Positions 47,352 through 57,850 of a stretch of DNA of 64,000 nucleotides are shown one piece after another. Under the pieces are notes generated by a model. The model made no database searches. It was given only the letters and a program-made list of their open reading frames with translations, and was not told the DNA's origin. This DNA is from Isoetes taiwanensis (Eukaryota > Streptophyta > Lycopodiopsida > Isoetales > Isoetaceae). The stretch spans positions 16,015,455-16,079,454 of the forward strand of contig JAJEKV010000017.1 of assembly GCA_021234155.1 (NCBI GenBank). Reading direction: 5' to 3'. Every line of letters begins with the position of its first letter. Position 1 is the stretch's first letter. The translations under genes were made by a program, and so were the position numbers.

Positions 47352-47882
47352 CTGAATGGGATCGGTTGCCTGGCCACTCGTTCCAGGATGAGCAGTAGTA
47401 GAAATCTTAGGCATGGGATCAGGATTTTCTTGGCTATCAGGAATAACCACAAACTGAGCAACACCAGCAGGCTCTGCAGAGGTTGGGATAGAGGAATTCG
47501 TTCCTAAAACTGAACTGTCAACACCATCAAGCTTATGTATGTTTTGGGCCTTAGCCGGTTTGTGAAAATCAAAAAGATTTTTCCTCTTCTCAGCCATCTT
47601 CTTCTCTTCCTTCAATTTGTGAATGGTGGATTTATTTAATCCACCTTTCTTCCTTCCCATATATTTTTCCAAGCAAATAGTTGGCGGCAGACCAGTGCAA
47701 TCTACCCTTAGAGCGACTGAATCAGAGCTGAAAACTTGCTTTAAATAAGAATTTTTGGTCCTCAAAAAAGAACTTTTGGTCTGCCTCTTACCTTTGCAGG
47801 TGACGATCAGTTCATCCGATTGAAAGCGGTGGTGTTGCCAGCACATGCATGCCCAAGTATCCACGAAGACATCAGCGGCCAT
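47352..47882 (-). CDS. first exon of unknown MGRKKGG-family gene, copy 2
   Basis: A frame from MAADVFVDTWACMCW at 47882 to a CAG|GTTTTATAA donor at 47352. The core MGRKKGGLNKSTIHKLKEEK then MAEKRKNLFDFHKPAK matches copy 1 (40232-40711) over about 37 residues, and both exons then have a low-complexity tail ending just before a CAG|GTTT donor in the same phase. The preceding 75 residues differ from copy 1, with three Cys. The two copies flank MurG on the same strand, which points to a local duplication. No domain is recognised; the gene could equally be part of a transposon-derived family. Confidence 0.45.
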
Positions 47883-48084
47883 ATCAGATGGTTTAGTTTA
47901 CCCTAAAAAAATTAGGGTTGCACGATATGAAAGGAATTTTTAGTAATATTTTTTCAAGGAAGAGTGACAAATTTAAGAATGTGGTCATTAAAAAATTATG
48001 CTAACTATTTTGGACCATGTTCGAATAACAATTGGATTAGCTAGGACCACTAGATAGTTTATATTTTCCATTTAATAGTAAACA

Positions 48085-48087
<3 letters not shown>

Positions 48088-48115
<28 letters not shown>
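48088..48115. repeat. poly(A) tract, 28 bp
   Basis: An uninterrupted A run about 200 bp upstream (minus strand) of the copy 2 exon start. Copy 1 also has an A28 run upstream, at 41520-41547. Confidence 0.9.
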
Positions 48116-48118
<3 letters not shown>

Positions 48119-48289
48119 AAAGAGCTAATAACTAGGGGCCTCGATCCATGCCAAAGTCCTTCCTTTCCCAATCCTGTCTGATCAGGTAGTAGACCTATTT
48201 TATTTCATGTTTGAAGTCTTCCTTGTTTCATATTTGAAGCCTTCAGTTAGAGTTCTTATGGATTTTGTTATGCATTTTGTTTCATATTT

Positions 48290-48940
48290 TTTTGAAGAAC
48301 TGTGTCAGCAATATATTAAAAGAATGGTAATGTTACAAAGCAAGTGAGGAGGAAGGAGAACTGCCCCAAAGAGACAGTGATACCTCTACACTCCACAACA
48401 ACTACAACTCTACTGCTGTACAAACTGACCATCACCATCTACCACACCCAAGAAGTCCCGCCAAATGGAAAACTTCCGCTCTACTAATCCCGGGAACACC
48501 AAAAAGCTTTGAAATAGCTTGTACCGAAGTCGAGGAATCGAGAGAGGCTGCAGTCACCGAATCCCCCGAAGATCCACAACCGCCGCCGCTTCCAAATCAA
48601 CCACACCAACCAAGCCACGCCAGGATGCAAGGCTTGCTGCCGTCTGAGCGGCCAAGCACCGGGATACACATGAAGCAAAGAATTGTTGGCTATTCAATCT
48701 CACCAAACGAGCCCCGACCCAATCCCGGGCAACCCGCAAATGAGGGCATAAAACCGCATAATGCTCCACGCCTCACGATGAAGGCCACAACAAGGGCAAA
48801 GAGGGCTCACACCCGGCCTAAACTGACTCACAAGGACATTCACCCTGATACAGCGGTGCACCACCTGCCACATAAGCACCCGAACCTTCGGTGGGGGAAG
48901 TGAGCTCCATGTCCACGTCCAAACCGATCAGCTATAGCTT
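48290..48940 (-). mobile_element. LINE C: 5'-truncated copy, zf-RVT domain only
   Basis: Begins on the minus strand at about 48940. PPKVRVLMWQVVHRCIRVNV and CPCCGLHREA match the zf-RVT region of LINE A (LHPKVAVLWWQILHRC, CPLCKQRDE). It is followed after a frameshift by EHYAVLCPHLRVARDWVGAR, and the 3' end lies at about 48290 with a T-run (plus strand 'ttttttgaagaactgtgtcagc'), resembling the ends at 37494 and 59205. It is GC-richer than LINE A and lacks RT, a typical 5' truncation. Confidence 0.75.
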
Positions 48941-49187
48941 TCTTAAAATTTATGAAAACAAACCCTTATTGAATTGGATTGAGTAGAAGTAAATCCGTCC
49001 TTATTTTTAAACACTTTTCAGCAGTTTTTGGAGTCCGAATCTCCAATTAGTTCAAGAATGTCAAGAAAAGTAGGTATCCACTCCTGTTTATCTTCAAATG
49101 GGAGGTTGCCATGTGGCACCCATTCTGATCAAGAATGACAAATGAATATTGCATTCTTGGACAACCTGTTGCAGCTGTTTATGCCTT

Positions 49188-49922
49188 CGTAAACCGCAGT
49201 TTTGTGAAAATTTCTGGAATATTCCTGTTTCTTTATTTTAGGTATTTTTAGGTTTATCGGTGTCTGGTGGCGCCGCTTACATCGCCGCCATAGCAGAGCT
49301 TCGCCATAGCAGAGCTTCCCCTTGTTCGAGCTTCCATAGCAGAGGTTCGAGCGCCATAGCAAAGCGCCATAGCGTCGAGCGCCATAGCCGAAGTCTTAGA
49401 GTTTCTCACAGCAGAGCCTCCCATAGGCATCTTGCTTGTTTGCGGCAGAGGCAGAGCATTTGTTGATTGGCCAGCAGACCATTATCTCCTGTTCTTGAGC
49501 TATCAGAGCCGAGCAACACAAATCTTGCCTGTTCTTGTTCTCGAACTTGCAGATCCGGCGGAGAAAACAGGGGCGGATCTGGCGGATCTTATCTTTCGGC
49601 ACAAGCAGGGGAAGCAGGGGGTGCAAAGGGCATAATCAGCCCAAATTTAGTCGATTAGAGCAGCCGATAAGGCGCTTCTGCAAGCTGCTGCTCTGATCCT
49701 GTTTCCTTTTCCTGTTTCCAGACTCTTCTTGCAGATCCTGTTTCCTTTTGCAGCAAAATAACTAACAGATTCTGCCGCTTCTTCAGTGATTGCAAATGGA
49801 AACTGCCCCTTCTTCAATGATTCTAGAGATTGAAGGGCCAAAATCGCAACGAAACGCTCAAAATCTCAAGAAAACACCACGTCAAACCAAGAACGGAATT
49901 TTCACAAAACTGCCGGTTTACG
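49188..49922. repeat. 735-bp segment with terminal inverted repeats
   Basis: Left end CGTAAACCGCAGTTTTGTGA (49188 on) faces TCACAAAACTGCCGGTTTACG at the right end (about 49902-49922); the match extends through 'aaaattt.cgg' to about 28 bp. The interior has an irregular tandem of 'gccatagcagagcttc' and 'gagcgccatagc' words (49280-49395), and repeats of 'gatcctgtttccttt' (49697 and 49734). It looks like a small non-autonomous DNA element. No target duplication is evident. Confidence 0.6.
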
Positions 49923-49925
49923 TTT

Positions 49926-50042
49926 GGTAGCTGGCCGGATTTCGGGGTTTCCGGCAGGTAAACTGGCAGGCGGCGGCGCCGCTCGCGGCTAGCGCCGCCT
50001 GCCGGTTTACCGGCCGAAAACCCCTCAATCCGGCCGGTTACC
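49926..50042. repeat. large GC-rich imperfect palindrome, about 54-bp arms
   Basis: The left arm (49926-49980) and right arm (about 49990-50042) are inverted copies with roughly ten differences: GGTAGCTGGCCGGATTTCGG on the left against the complement GGTAACCGGCCGGATTGAGG on the right, continuing to the core GGCAGGCGGCGGCGCC/GCGCCGCCTGCC. The loop is about 9 bp. It abuts the right end of the 49188-49922 element. Confidence 0.85.
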
Positions 50043-50240
50043 TAGCACGTAAAGACTCGAAATCAAGAAGGAAGCTCTGTCGAATAGGCTCGAAGAAGGA
50101 AGCTATGGCAACTCCGGCTGTAACCTGAAACCCAAAGGAGGTTAACTCGGCACTATAACCTGAAGCAACTCTAGCAAAACTTACCATCGCTAAAAGCATC
50201 ATCCGCCAAGATTCACTATCGCTGCTGCCTTCCTTAACGC
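50043..50240. other. no recognised gene
   Basis: A minus-strand frame (50038-50385, about 115 residues, LTSFGFQVTAGVAIAS) overlaps the palindrome and the hairpin. It has no recognisable domain and is probably incidental. Confidence 0.3.
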
Positions 50241-50376
50241 TGTGGAAATGGAAAGAATTCGTGGTTTCTGGTTTGAGCAGGGTAAGCTGGCTACTGCCAG
50301 CAGTTAGGAGCGTCGTGCTGGCAGTAGCCAACTTGCCCTGCTCACACCAGAATCCACTTCTTCTTCCCATTCCACA
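50241..50376. ncRNA. long foldback resembling a plant miRNA-type precursor
   Basis: The left arm (50241-50302) and right arm (50316-50376) pair over about 60 bp with a 13-nt loop (gttaggagcgtcg). The inner part is nearly perfect: GCTGGCTACTGCCAGCA against TGCTGGCAGTAGCCAACTTG, with about two mismatches in 32. The outer part is looser, as in plant precursors or young inverted repeats. No known mature miRNA is recognised. It may just be another foldback element, since palindromes are frequent in this stretch. Confidence 0.4.
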
Positions 50377-51430
50377 TAACATCATGCATGTCTGTTATTG
50401 TCTACTATTAAAAATCCCGTCAGTTTTTCTTAGAAAACCAGTTCTGTCTGCAAACAACCGGCTCAAGAAGGAGCCTTGATCTGATTCCTGCTGGAAAACT
50501 CGGTCTGCAATGATTTCTGGAGGCCCAAGCCGTCAGTCCATACCCTGGAGTCTGAGCCATTGGGTAGGATTCCTCATGTGATGATGATATTATTGAAGTG
50601 TCATTACATGTATATTATGGTATCGTCACCCCTCGAGGTGACTCTGTTGATATTTGATGTTATGTGCTTATGTTTACTCACGCTTCCGCAGCTAGGACGG
50701 TCCCGAGGGAAGACGGGACAAATGACCCATCCATTCTTCCTCATCGATCCATTGATAAAGGATTGGTATCAGGTGGATGGCCCATGTTAGCTTGGCTGCC
50801 AGGGGGATGAACTCTGCCTTCCGATACGATGGGAGCATTGTAGAAGAAGTAGGGGATGTCACAGTAATTTCCCTGCATATATGTATGCTCTGTTTTTTAC
50901 TTTGACCCAATTGGGCGCTTCACATCTCAAACCCATTTGTGCTTACTGCCTCAATCCTGCAATTTCAAGGCGGGGGCCAAGGATTTGGGTGTCACAATGA
51001 TTGAAGAACTTGAACAGATTATGTGATAGATGCTAGAAAGTGGAAAATACCTAGGAAACTTTGATCATATTTTTTATTTGGGCCCGATTGCCAGATTAAT
51101 GAGCAACCAATTGCAGGCATTTTAAAGACAAGGGGTGGGCAAGATACAGATAGATGGAAAAGAAATTGTTGAGTGGGCACCTCGGACTCCATAGCTAAGG
51201 ACGTGAGGGGGATTAGTTAAAATCCCCGCCATTATTAAACCAGCTTCTGCATCACCACAACTTCACCACGCCCGACTTCTCCAAATAAAATGGGTTCCAT
51301 AGCCATGTGTGTGCTTTCAGCCAGAAAAGGGCCGTCGGCCAAACACATATAATTCGAAAAACACATACAAATCGACTTTCACTTTAATTTCATGTCGGAA
51401 AGTTGGAAATCTTTAATTCCAAAAAGGCAG
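50377..51430. other. no recognised gene
   Basis: Mixed sequence with no family-like frame on either strand. The block at 50560-50760 has an open plus-strand frame without recognisable motifs. Confidence 0.4.
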
Positions 51431-51479
51431 CCAATAATCATATATATAGGAAAGATATGTTCTTATACTTGGCGCTATC

Positions 51480-51745
51480 TGGCCATTGGTTCAGATCCGA
51501 TGGCCCACGTCTCTCGAGGACATATCCGACGACCCAGATGGCTTGGGAGATTATATATAGACGATCCTACGGTTCAGGTTGCTCTCGATCCTGAGCGTTG
51601 ATCCGAGATCCTACGGCTCACATTGCTCTGAGGCACATCCTACGGTCCAGATAGCTTGGGAGTTTATATATAGACAATCCTACGGTCCAGGTTGCTTTCG
51701 ATCTAGACTGTCGATCTGAGATCCTATGGTCCAAATTGATCAATC
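51480..51745. repeat. 111-bp tandem repeat with TATATATAG box
   Basis: 'gcttgggagattatatatagacgatcctacgg' at 51541 recurs at 51653 with few changes, followed in both by 'caggttgct.tcgatc'. Smaller units 'atcctacggtccagat' and 'gatccgatggccca' are scattered through 51490-51740. The repeated 'tatatatag' could act as a TATA element, as in an LTR or promoter repeat, but no coding partner is visible. Confidence 0.7.
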
Positions 51746-51837
51746 CTTGGTTCAAGAGCCTACGGCTTATATTGCATGCTCGGACCTTAGTATTTTTAAT
51801 TAATTTTAAGGATAGGCTTTTAAAAGTTTTTATATTG

Positions 51838-51902
51838 TTTGAGGGATTTGAACCCCTAAGCATTGTCCCCCAAGCCCTCCATTCTAACCACTAAACCAAA
51901 TA
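51838..51902 (-). repeat. tRNA-like (SINE-type) sequence
   Basis: On the minus strand: TTTAGTGGTTAGAATGG (A-box-like D arm) and, 30 bp on, AGGGGTTCAAATCCCT, a perfect T stem-loop with the B box GGTTCAAATCC. The acceptor arms do not pair and the anticodon stem is unclear, so I read it as a tRNA-derived relic or SINE head rather than a functional tRNA. Confidence 0.45.
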
Positions 51903-51974
51903 TTGATAAACGAGAATATTGATTTTAATATAGTTAAAGGTAAAAACTTAATTGAGACAGCACAAAAGAGAATG

Positions 51975-52930
51975 TTCTAGATAGTTCTACAATGTTCTTA
52001 GACAGTTCCAAAATGTTCAAGAGTATTCTAGATAGTTCTAGAATGCTCTAAAATTCTAGGATGTTCCAAAAAGTTTTAGAATGTTTTAGATTGTCCTAAA
52101 ATGTTCTAATGGGCGCGATCTGAACCATTGGATCTGGTGGCTTATCTTATCCGTCCATTAATGCATAAATATCCCATATGCATTCGTGCGGAAAAAGAGG
52201 CCCATTTTCTAATACACAAGGGCGCCATCCACATGAGGATGGGCATTCCAGTTCACAGCTAGAATGTTCTAGAATTCTCTAAGGAAGTTCTAGAATGTTC
52301 CAAATCATTTTGAAATAATCTAGAAAATTCAAGAGTCTACTAGATTGGTTTAGAAATAATCTAGAAAGTTCTAGAATATTTTAAAAACTTAAAAAAGTTG
52401 TAAAATCTTCTAGAATGTTCTAGAATCCTCTAGATAGTTCTAAAAATTTCTAGAATCTTGTAAAAAGTTTTAGAATCTTCTAGAAAGTTCTAAAGGATTC
52501 TGGATAATTCTACAATATTCTCTAAGGAATCTAAGGGCATCTTATAAAATCTAAGAGAATCTTCTATAGAATCCTCTAGATTGTTCTAGAAATTTCTAGA
52601 ATCCCTAAAAAAGTCTAGAATCTTCTAGAAAGTTCTAAAGGATTCTGGATAATTCTACAATATTCTAAAAGTTCTTATTTCATAAAATCTAGGCATCTCA
52701 TAAAATCTAAGGGAACTAAGGGCATTCTTATAAAATCTTAGGGAATCTACTACGGACATTCTTACAAAATGTAAGGGAGTTTAGGAGAACCTAATAAAAT
52801 TGGAAGGAATCTTGAAGAATCTAGAGCAACCTTCATTGAATCTAAGGAAACCTATATAGAATCTAACAGAATCTCATAGAATCTAAGGGAATCTTCACAA
52901 AATTTTGGAGAATCTAATCTACCTTAAATA
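51975..52930. repeat. degenerate TTCTAGAA/AATCT array
   Basis: Nearly 1 kb of imperfect short units: first 'agttctagaatgttctaga' type words, then from about 52680 'aaatctaagggaatcttc' type words like those at 14641-15030. It is interrupted at 52110-52255 by unrelated unique sequence. 'agaatcttctagaaagttctaaaggattctggataattctacaatattct' is duplicated at 52470 and 52618. Confidence 0.8.
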
Positions 52931-55900
52931 TTGTAGCCTGAATTTGGAAATGTGAATATGCAGTGGCAAGTCGGATATGCTGGCGTAGGCAGGAGATTGG
53001 TATGGCCTGGATAGAAGAACCATTGCTTCAGGACTGTTGTTTCAAATCGGTTATAGCATTCATCGGATATAGCATGCTCTTCTTGCCTGCGGACGCAGCT
53101 GTGCAAATAGGAACCCTAAGCTCTAGGCTCTTAATCCTTGTATGTTAAGTGAAAATAGCCAATTATTTGCTAGAAAGAGAGAGGTAGAGGACCCTAAAAC
53201 CTTATGGGTGTAACCATTGAAAAATTGTGATAAAAAATCATGTGAGCCCATGTGCACTCTAAATTTATGCATAGTATATCCCACGAAATACAGCCATCAA
53301 TTATATAAAAATCGTAGAAAAAACGTACAAAAATATAAAAAAAAAAACCCATGTTATTATGCTAGATATTCTCATTGATCTTGCTATAGAGTATATTCTA
53401 ACTTGTGGAGGCATACCCCATAAATGTGAATCGCTATCCATGGCTCAAATGAGGCATAACCTCTGAAGACACCCGTTCAACAGTTCTCGATGCCCAAAGA
53501 CACTCCTCGTGTCAAATTATCAAGAACCTACAGAAAATATTATAGAAAAGCATGAATATGCAACTAGAAAGGGACGAATATTCTCTATATCATAGAAAAG
53601 AAAAGAAATAGCCTAAGTTGGATTTAGAGAACACTATGACTCAAAAAAAGAGAGATCACAACTGGCATTGAACAGGAATGTGATCTAGCCCATGCCTCAT
53701 ATAGATGTAGACATGGCATGCATGCATGCATATTTGTTATTTAGAATCCTCTTGTAGGCATGCCACTTAACATACTATTTTTGGAACTTGTAGTCAACGT
53801 GCACAATGTAAAGCAAATGGACAATTAAATAGGAATAGCGAGCTATATAAAACATTTGTCTTGCAATGCAACGTTGCAGATTTAAATCTTTTGTTTTTTC
53901 TTCCTTGTGTCACGAGTATATTGTGTGTGGTTATATTATATAAGTCACATGGTAGCATCAAATATTAGATTGACAGGAACACCTCTGGAACATCCTCAAT
54001 TGCATATCAGACATCTACAACCATTGGCAAGCAATAACAACATATATTAGATTAACAAGATCTTCATCTAGTGAACATCCCACAACCATTGGCAAGCAAT
54101 CGCAACATATATTAGATTGACATGAACATCTAGAAACGTCCCTCGGACTTGGGCATTTGCCACTCAACAAAATTGGTTGGAGATTATAGGGAACCCAAAA
54201 TATTCGAGATTCCTCTTGCTTACCGTCCTTGGGGATCTTTCCTCACCTATATGGATGGCCGCCCCCTATATGGAGTGGCTCCTCTTGATCACAACATTTG
54301 GAGATCCTATCATACAGAATATATGGAATGCCTCTAGAGTCTCCACAACAATTGGCCGATGATAGCATCAGATATCAGATTGACACGAGCTTCAACTAGA
54401 AATAAAATGATGTCCATTTCATATGTAGATATGATTTTGGAATATGGAAATACAACAATGTCCATTGCATATGTAGATATGATTCTGAATATGGAATCTA
54501 CATGCAATTTGGATCATCGAGATTTTGGGAAATCCAAATTGCGGGCGCAACGTTCCAATATCCTGAGATGATCTCAACTTCGAAATGGACTCAAAAAGAC
54601 AATTGATACTCACATTGATTTCAGTTGTCAGAGATTTTTGGAGCCTAAAAATGCATTGAAATGTGGACATTCATTTGGACGATTCTAGAGATGAAAATCA
54701 TGGCAACAGAGATCTTGTGGTTCGACAGACGACAAAGATAATAGAGAAAGTACATATCATCATCCAAAGTATGATGGACTTTGTTGTGGCCTAGGCTCCG
54801 TATTCTAGTGGCAACTTTATTTTCACCCAGAATCACAATTGAAACTATCTTAAGTTCACTTCTTACATTTACTATTTTACCCTATATGAAAGGTCATCCT
54901 TTCCATGTTAAATGGATAAACCTAGAATCATAGGTTAAATTGTAAAGTAACTTGACTCACGAGCAGGTTTCTTGTCTTTGTTGGATGACTCCCACAATAA
55001 ACTCAACCACCACACTATAAATGACATCACAATCGGGGGGTTTCCACATAGGGGATCAACCATAGAATGGACTTCCAAAGATGAATAGCTAGCATACTTA
55101 CAAGCAACCACCTCCTACCCAACTACCATTGGATATGACATGAGAATATAATATTTGGGTATTAAACGTTCACATCAACTATGCTCAATGGATCGTTTCA
55201 AATTGTGGGGACAAAACTCCTTGAGATCTTTATAATGTTTAAACTGGGCTTGGATGTCAATTTCAAATAGCGAATCTTGAATAGCTGAGAACGAAATGCT
55301 TACATCATAATACATCTTGATATCAACTTGTGAACTTATAGTAAACTATGCTTGTATACGTGAACTCAATACTTAATGGCATGCTTAAAAACTGTAGGAC
55401 ACATGGTGGAAGACGATCTTGTTGCATATCTGATGGTTATGCCAACTTGTGAACTAATAGTTACATCATAGTGACAAGAAAGTCCAACGTCAATGTGGTG
55501 ACCTGGTATGAACTTAGAATGGAACACTAGCTTTTGAAACACACTCTTCTTCCCTTGTTCATTATTTCTCATGGAAATGCTTCAAGTTGAAACGACTTCC
55601 CTTGAGAGTGGATTGTAAGACCTTGCCTTCATCATGTGCTAGATAGGATGGTGGGTAAATGAAGAGGATGGGCAGATAAAGGAGTTGATCATATAAAGGA
55701 GATGATCATATAAAGGAGCTGATCGAGAAACGAGCGTGTCCAAGGAAGCATGGCAGGGGATGGCTTATGGGGGACCACATGAAGAAAAAATTGGACTACC
55801 AAACAGAAGACCTATACTAGGATAGACACCTATGTCCAAATGACAATCTAAGATGCCAAAAGAAAAAATCCAGCAAATTGTTGACGAAAAGAGCGCTTCA

Positions 55901-56691
55901 GTCCTTGTGTGTTACACGAGAATCTGAAAAAGACGAAAAATGACATCTATGACCCTAATTTATTTTTGGTGGGTAGGGAAGGATCACTTTTTTTTTGCTT
56001 TCGTTTTGTTTATATTTATATTTTTATTAGAGCGCGTGTTAAGACCTAATACGACAAGCTCGCATGACATTTTTTTTGTGGGCTCCTTTTTTTCTGTCAC
56101 ATATTCTAGATGCCAGAGATATTTGTTTAATGGTTTAGCATCTAGTTAGTCTCTTCAATTTATGCACTCGTGGGATGGAGCCAAACCGCTTAGTCTTAGT
56201 TTGCAACAGAACAGAGAGTTGCTGTTGGTTTAGTATTTTGGAGGAAAAAATAATCGAAAGCATTACCTGGAACAGTATCAGAACAGAGATTTGAAGAAAA
56301 AACCAACATACTTATCTTAAACATGTAAACCAAATCCCGTTGATTTTCAACATATGGCTACATATTTCCAATCTATCCATGATAGAAAGAAGAGATACAA
56401 AAAAAAAGGTAGATCCGATAGGGTATGGCACTAACAAGAAGGGTCCTAAAAAGCGCCCTCTGTAGGCCTCTTGTTTATCTATGTGATAGAACACCTGCTA
56501 ACAGTAAAGTGATGCACCCATTTACAGTCTGATTCTTGGCAAATTGCTTAGCAACCAACAAACGGATTTGATCATGGCCCAGTAGAGCCAGGTATATGTG
56601 CTCGTGATGCAAAATATCATACCTGTAAACTGATCTTCATATTTTGTTTTATCTACAAAGCCAAGCTCAAGCTTGAAGAGCAGAAATCCTG
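52931..56691. other. no recognised gene; small tandem repeats
   Basis: 3.7 kb without a family-like reading frame. At 54015-54125 a 75-bp unit ('ccattggcaagcaat..caacatatattagatt.ac') is tandemly repeated, and 'atatgtagatatgattttggaatatgg' is repeated at 54420/54469. I could not place element ends. Confidence 0.45.
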
Positions 56692-57123
56692 TTATATACT
56701 TGCCCTATGGCAGAACCAGAAAGTGCTAGAAGAGTTCCTCTTCTTCGGAGGTTCTATAGAATTTGAATGCTGAAGAATAGACCACATAACTTGCACATCT
56801 TCATAGGGACATAATTGGACATCATCATACAGCTTGCCAATACCTCGCCCTGCATTAAACAGAGATGTGACATTATATCAGAAACAAGATCTGTCATATC
56901 TTTCCCACATAAATGTCCATCAATATGATGCCAAAAGCTTTGAAAACAGAGCATTTTAGATTAATTATATGGTATTACCTCGCTTTGGCTGGCGCAGTCT
57001 GGCCGTGATGATTCCAAATGTCCTGTGAACAGGCATGTATACAGTAGAGCATAGCCATAGCAATCCCTTGGCGCAGGCCCTCCTGCATCTATTTTTAATC
57101 TTGCAGCCATCTTTGTGATGCAT
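56692..57123 (-). CDS. small two-exon gene, uncharacterised plant-type protein
   Basis: Exon 1 (complement 56979-57123) starts MHHKDGCKIKNRCRRACAKG and contains YMPVHRTFGIITARLRQPKR. Intron 56850-56978 has GTAATA...GCAG borders. Exon 2 (56692-56849) continues in phase GRGIGKLYDDVQLCPYEDVQ, VMWSILQHSN and ends in a stop. The protein has about 100 residues, with a basic Cys-rich N-terminus. I recall an uncharacterised land-plant family with a 'GKLYDDV.tC.YeDVqVMWsiL' ending, but cannot verify it. An in-frame stop lies upstream in the same frame. The frame can be read about 23 residues further up (TTDSSKRIS) without an ATG, so a 5' exon is possible. A broken copy lies at 63070-63400. Confidence 0.65.
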
Positions 57124-57687
57124 TTCTTGATTCGGTGTAGAAATCCTCTTGCTAGAATCCGTGGTCGCGTATTAGAGCACAAAAACGATACAAGATCGAC
57201 CCAAAATAAGCTGTTCCAAATCAAGAATGAGAGCTCGCATCAAAAAAACATTGGGAGCTTGTCGCCGGAACGGATTGGGACAAAATGGCAAGGGAAAAAG
57301 GATAGGGACAAAACTGGGTGATATATATCCGAATTGAGATGGGAACGGAGGGGATTCAGAAGGAAACAAAAAGGGCAAGTGGAAAGCGAAGCAGAAGACG
57401 GAGCTTTCTGACAGTGAGGGACGCCGGATCTGCTCTCCACCATGCTCCCATCCAACAACACAAACAGGAAAATGCCCTCCAACCTCCCGTTTTAGTGCTG
57501 CAGATCCCATTTAAGAAGGCCCCAGGAAATAGCCCCTCTTTTTTTCCAAGGCCTCTGTGTAAACTCGCCCTTGTCCGTCCCAGATGCCAACTGTACCATG
57601 GTTTCTCAACCATTGCCATTGCCACGTCACCTCCCTTTTTTACTTTTTCCCTTTTTATTATTTTCTTCCCTCCGAGCGTCGTATATA

Positions 57688-57850
57688 TTGGACGCTGTCA
57701 TGTTATAGCCATTGGACGCTGTCATGTTATAGCCATGGTCTTTGACATGTTATAGCCACGCCAAAAAAAAAATTACACTGCATTTTTTGTGGACTTAGCG
57801 GATTTTTTGCCATTTAAGGCTAGCTATAACATGCCCACGTCCGACATTTA
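57688..57850. repeat. tandem 24-bp repeat with downstream inverted copy
   Basis: 'attggacgctgtcatgttatagcc' occurs twice in a row (57688-57735), followed by a third partial copy (tgacatgttatagcca, 57744-57759). At about 57824-57850 'gctataacatgcccacgtccga' is the inverted form. The inverted pair bounds about 65 bp, a possible small foldback element. Confidence 0.65.

Noticed and set aside
50241-50376. miR169 family member
   Set aside because: The 3' arm contains TAGCCAA...CTTGCC, but the central GGATGA of miR169 is missing, so it is not that family.
51838-51902. functional tRNA gene
   Set aside because: The T arm is good, but the acceptor stem does not pair and no clear anticodon stem is seen.
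53600-56690. genes in the short frames of this stretch
   Set aside because: All frames are under about 85 residues, have no recognisable motif and no splice-consistent continuation.
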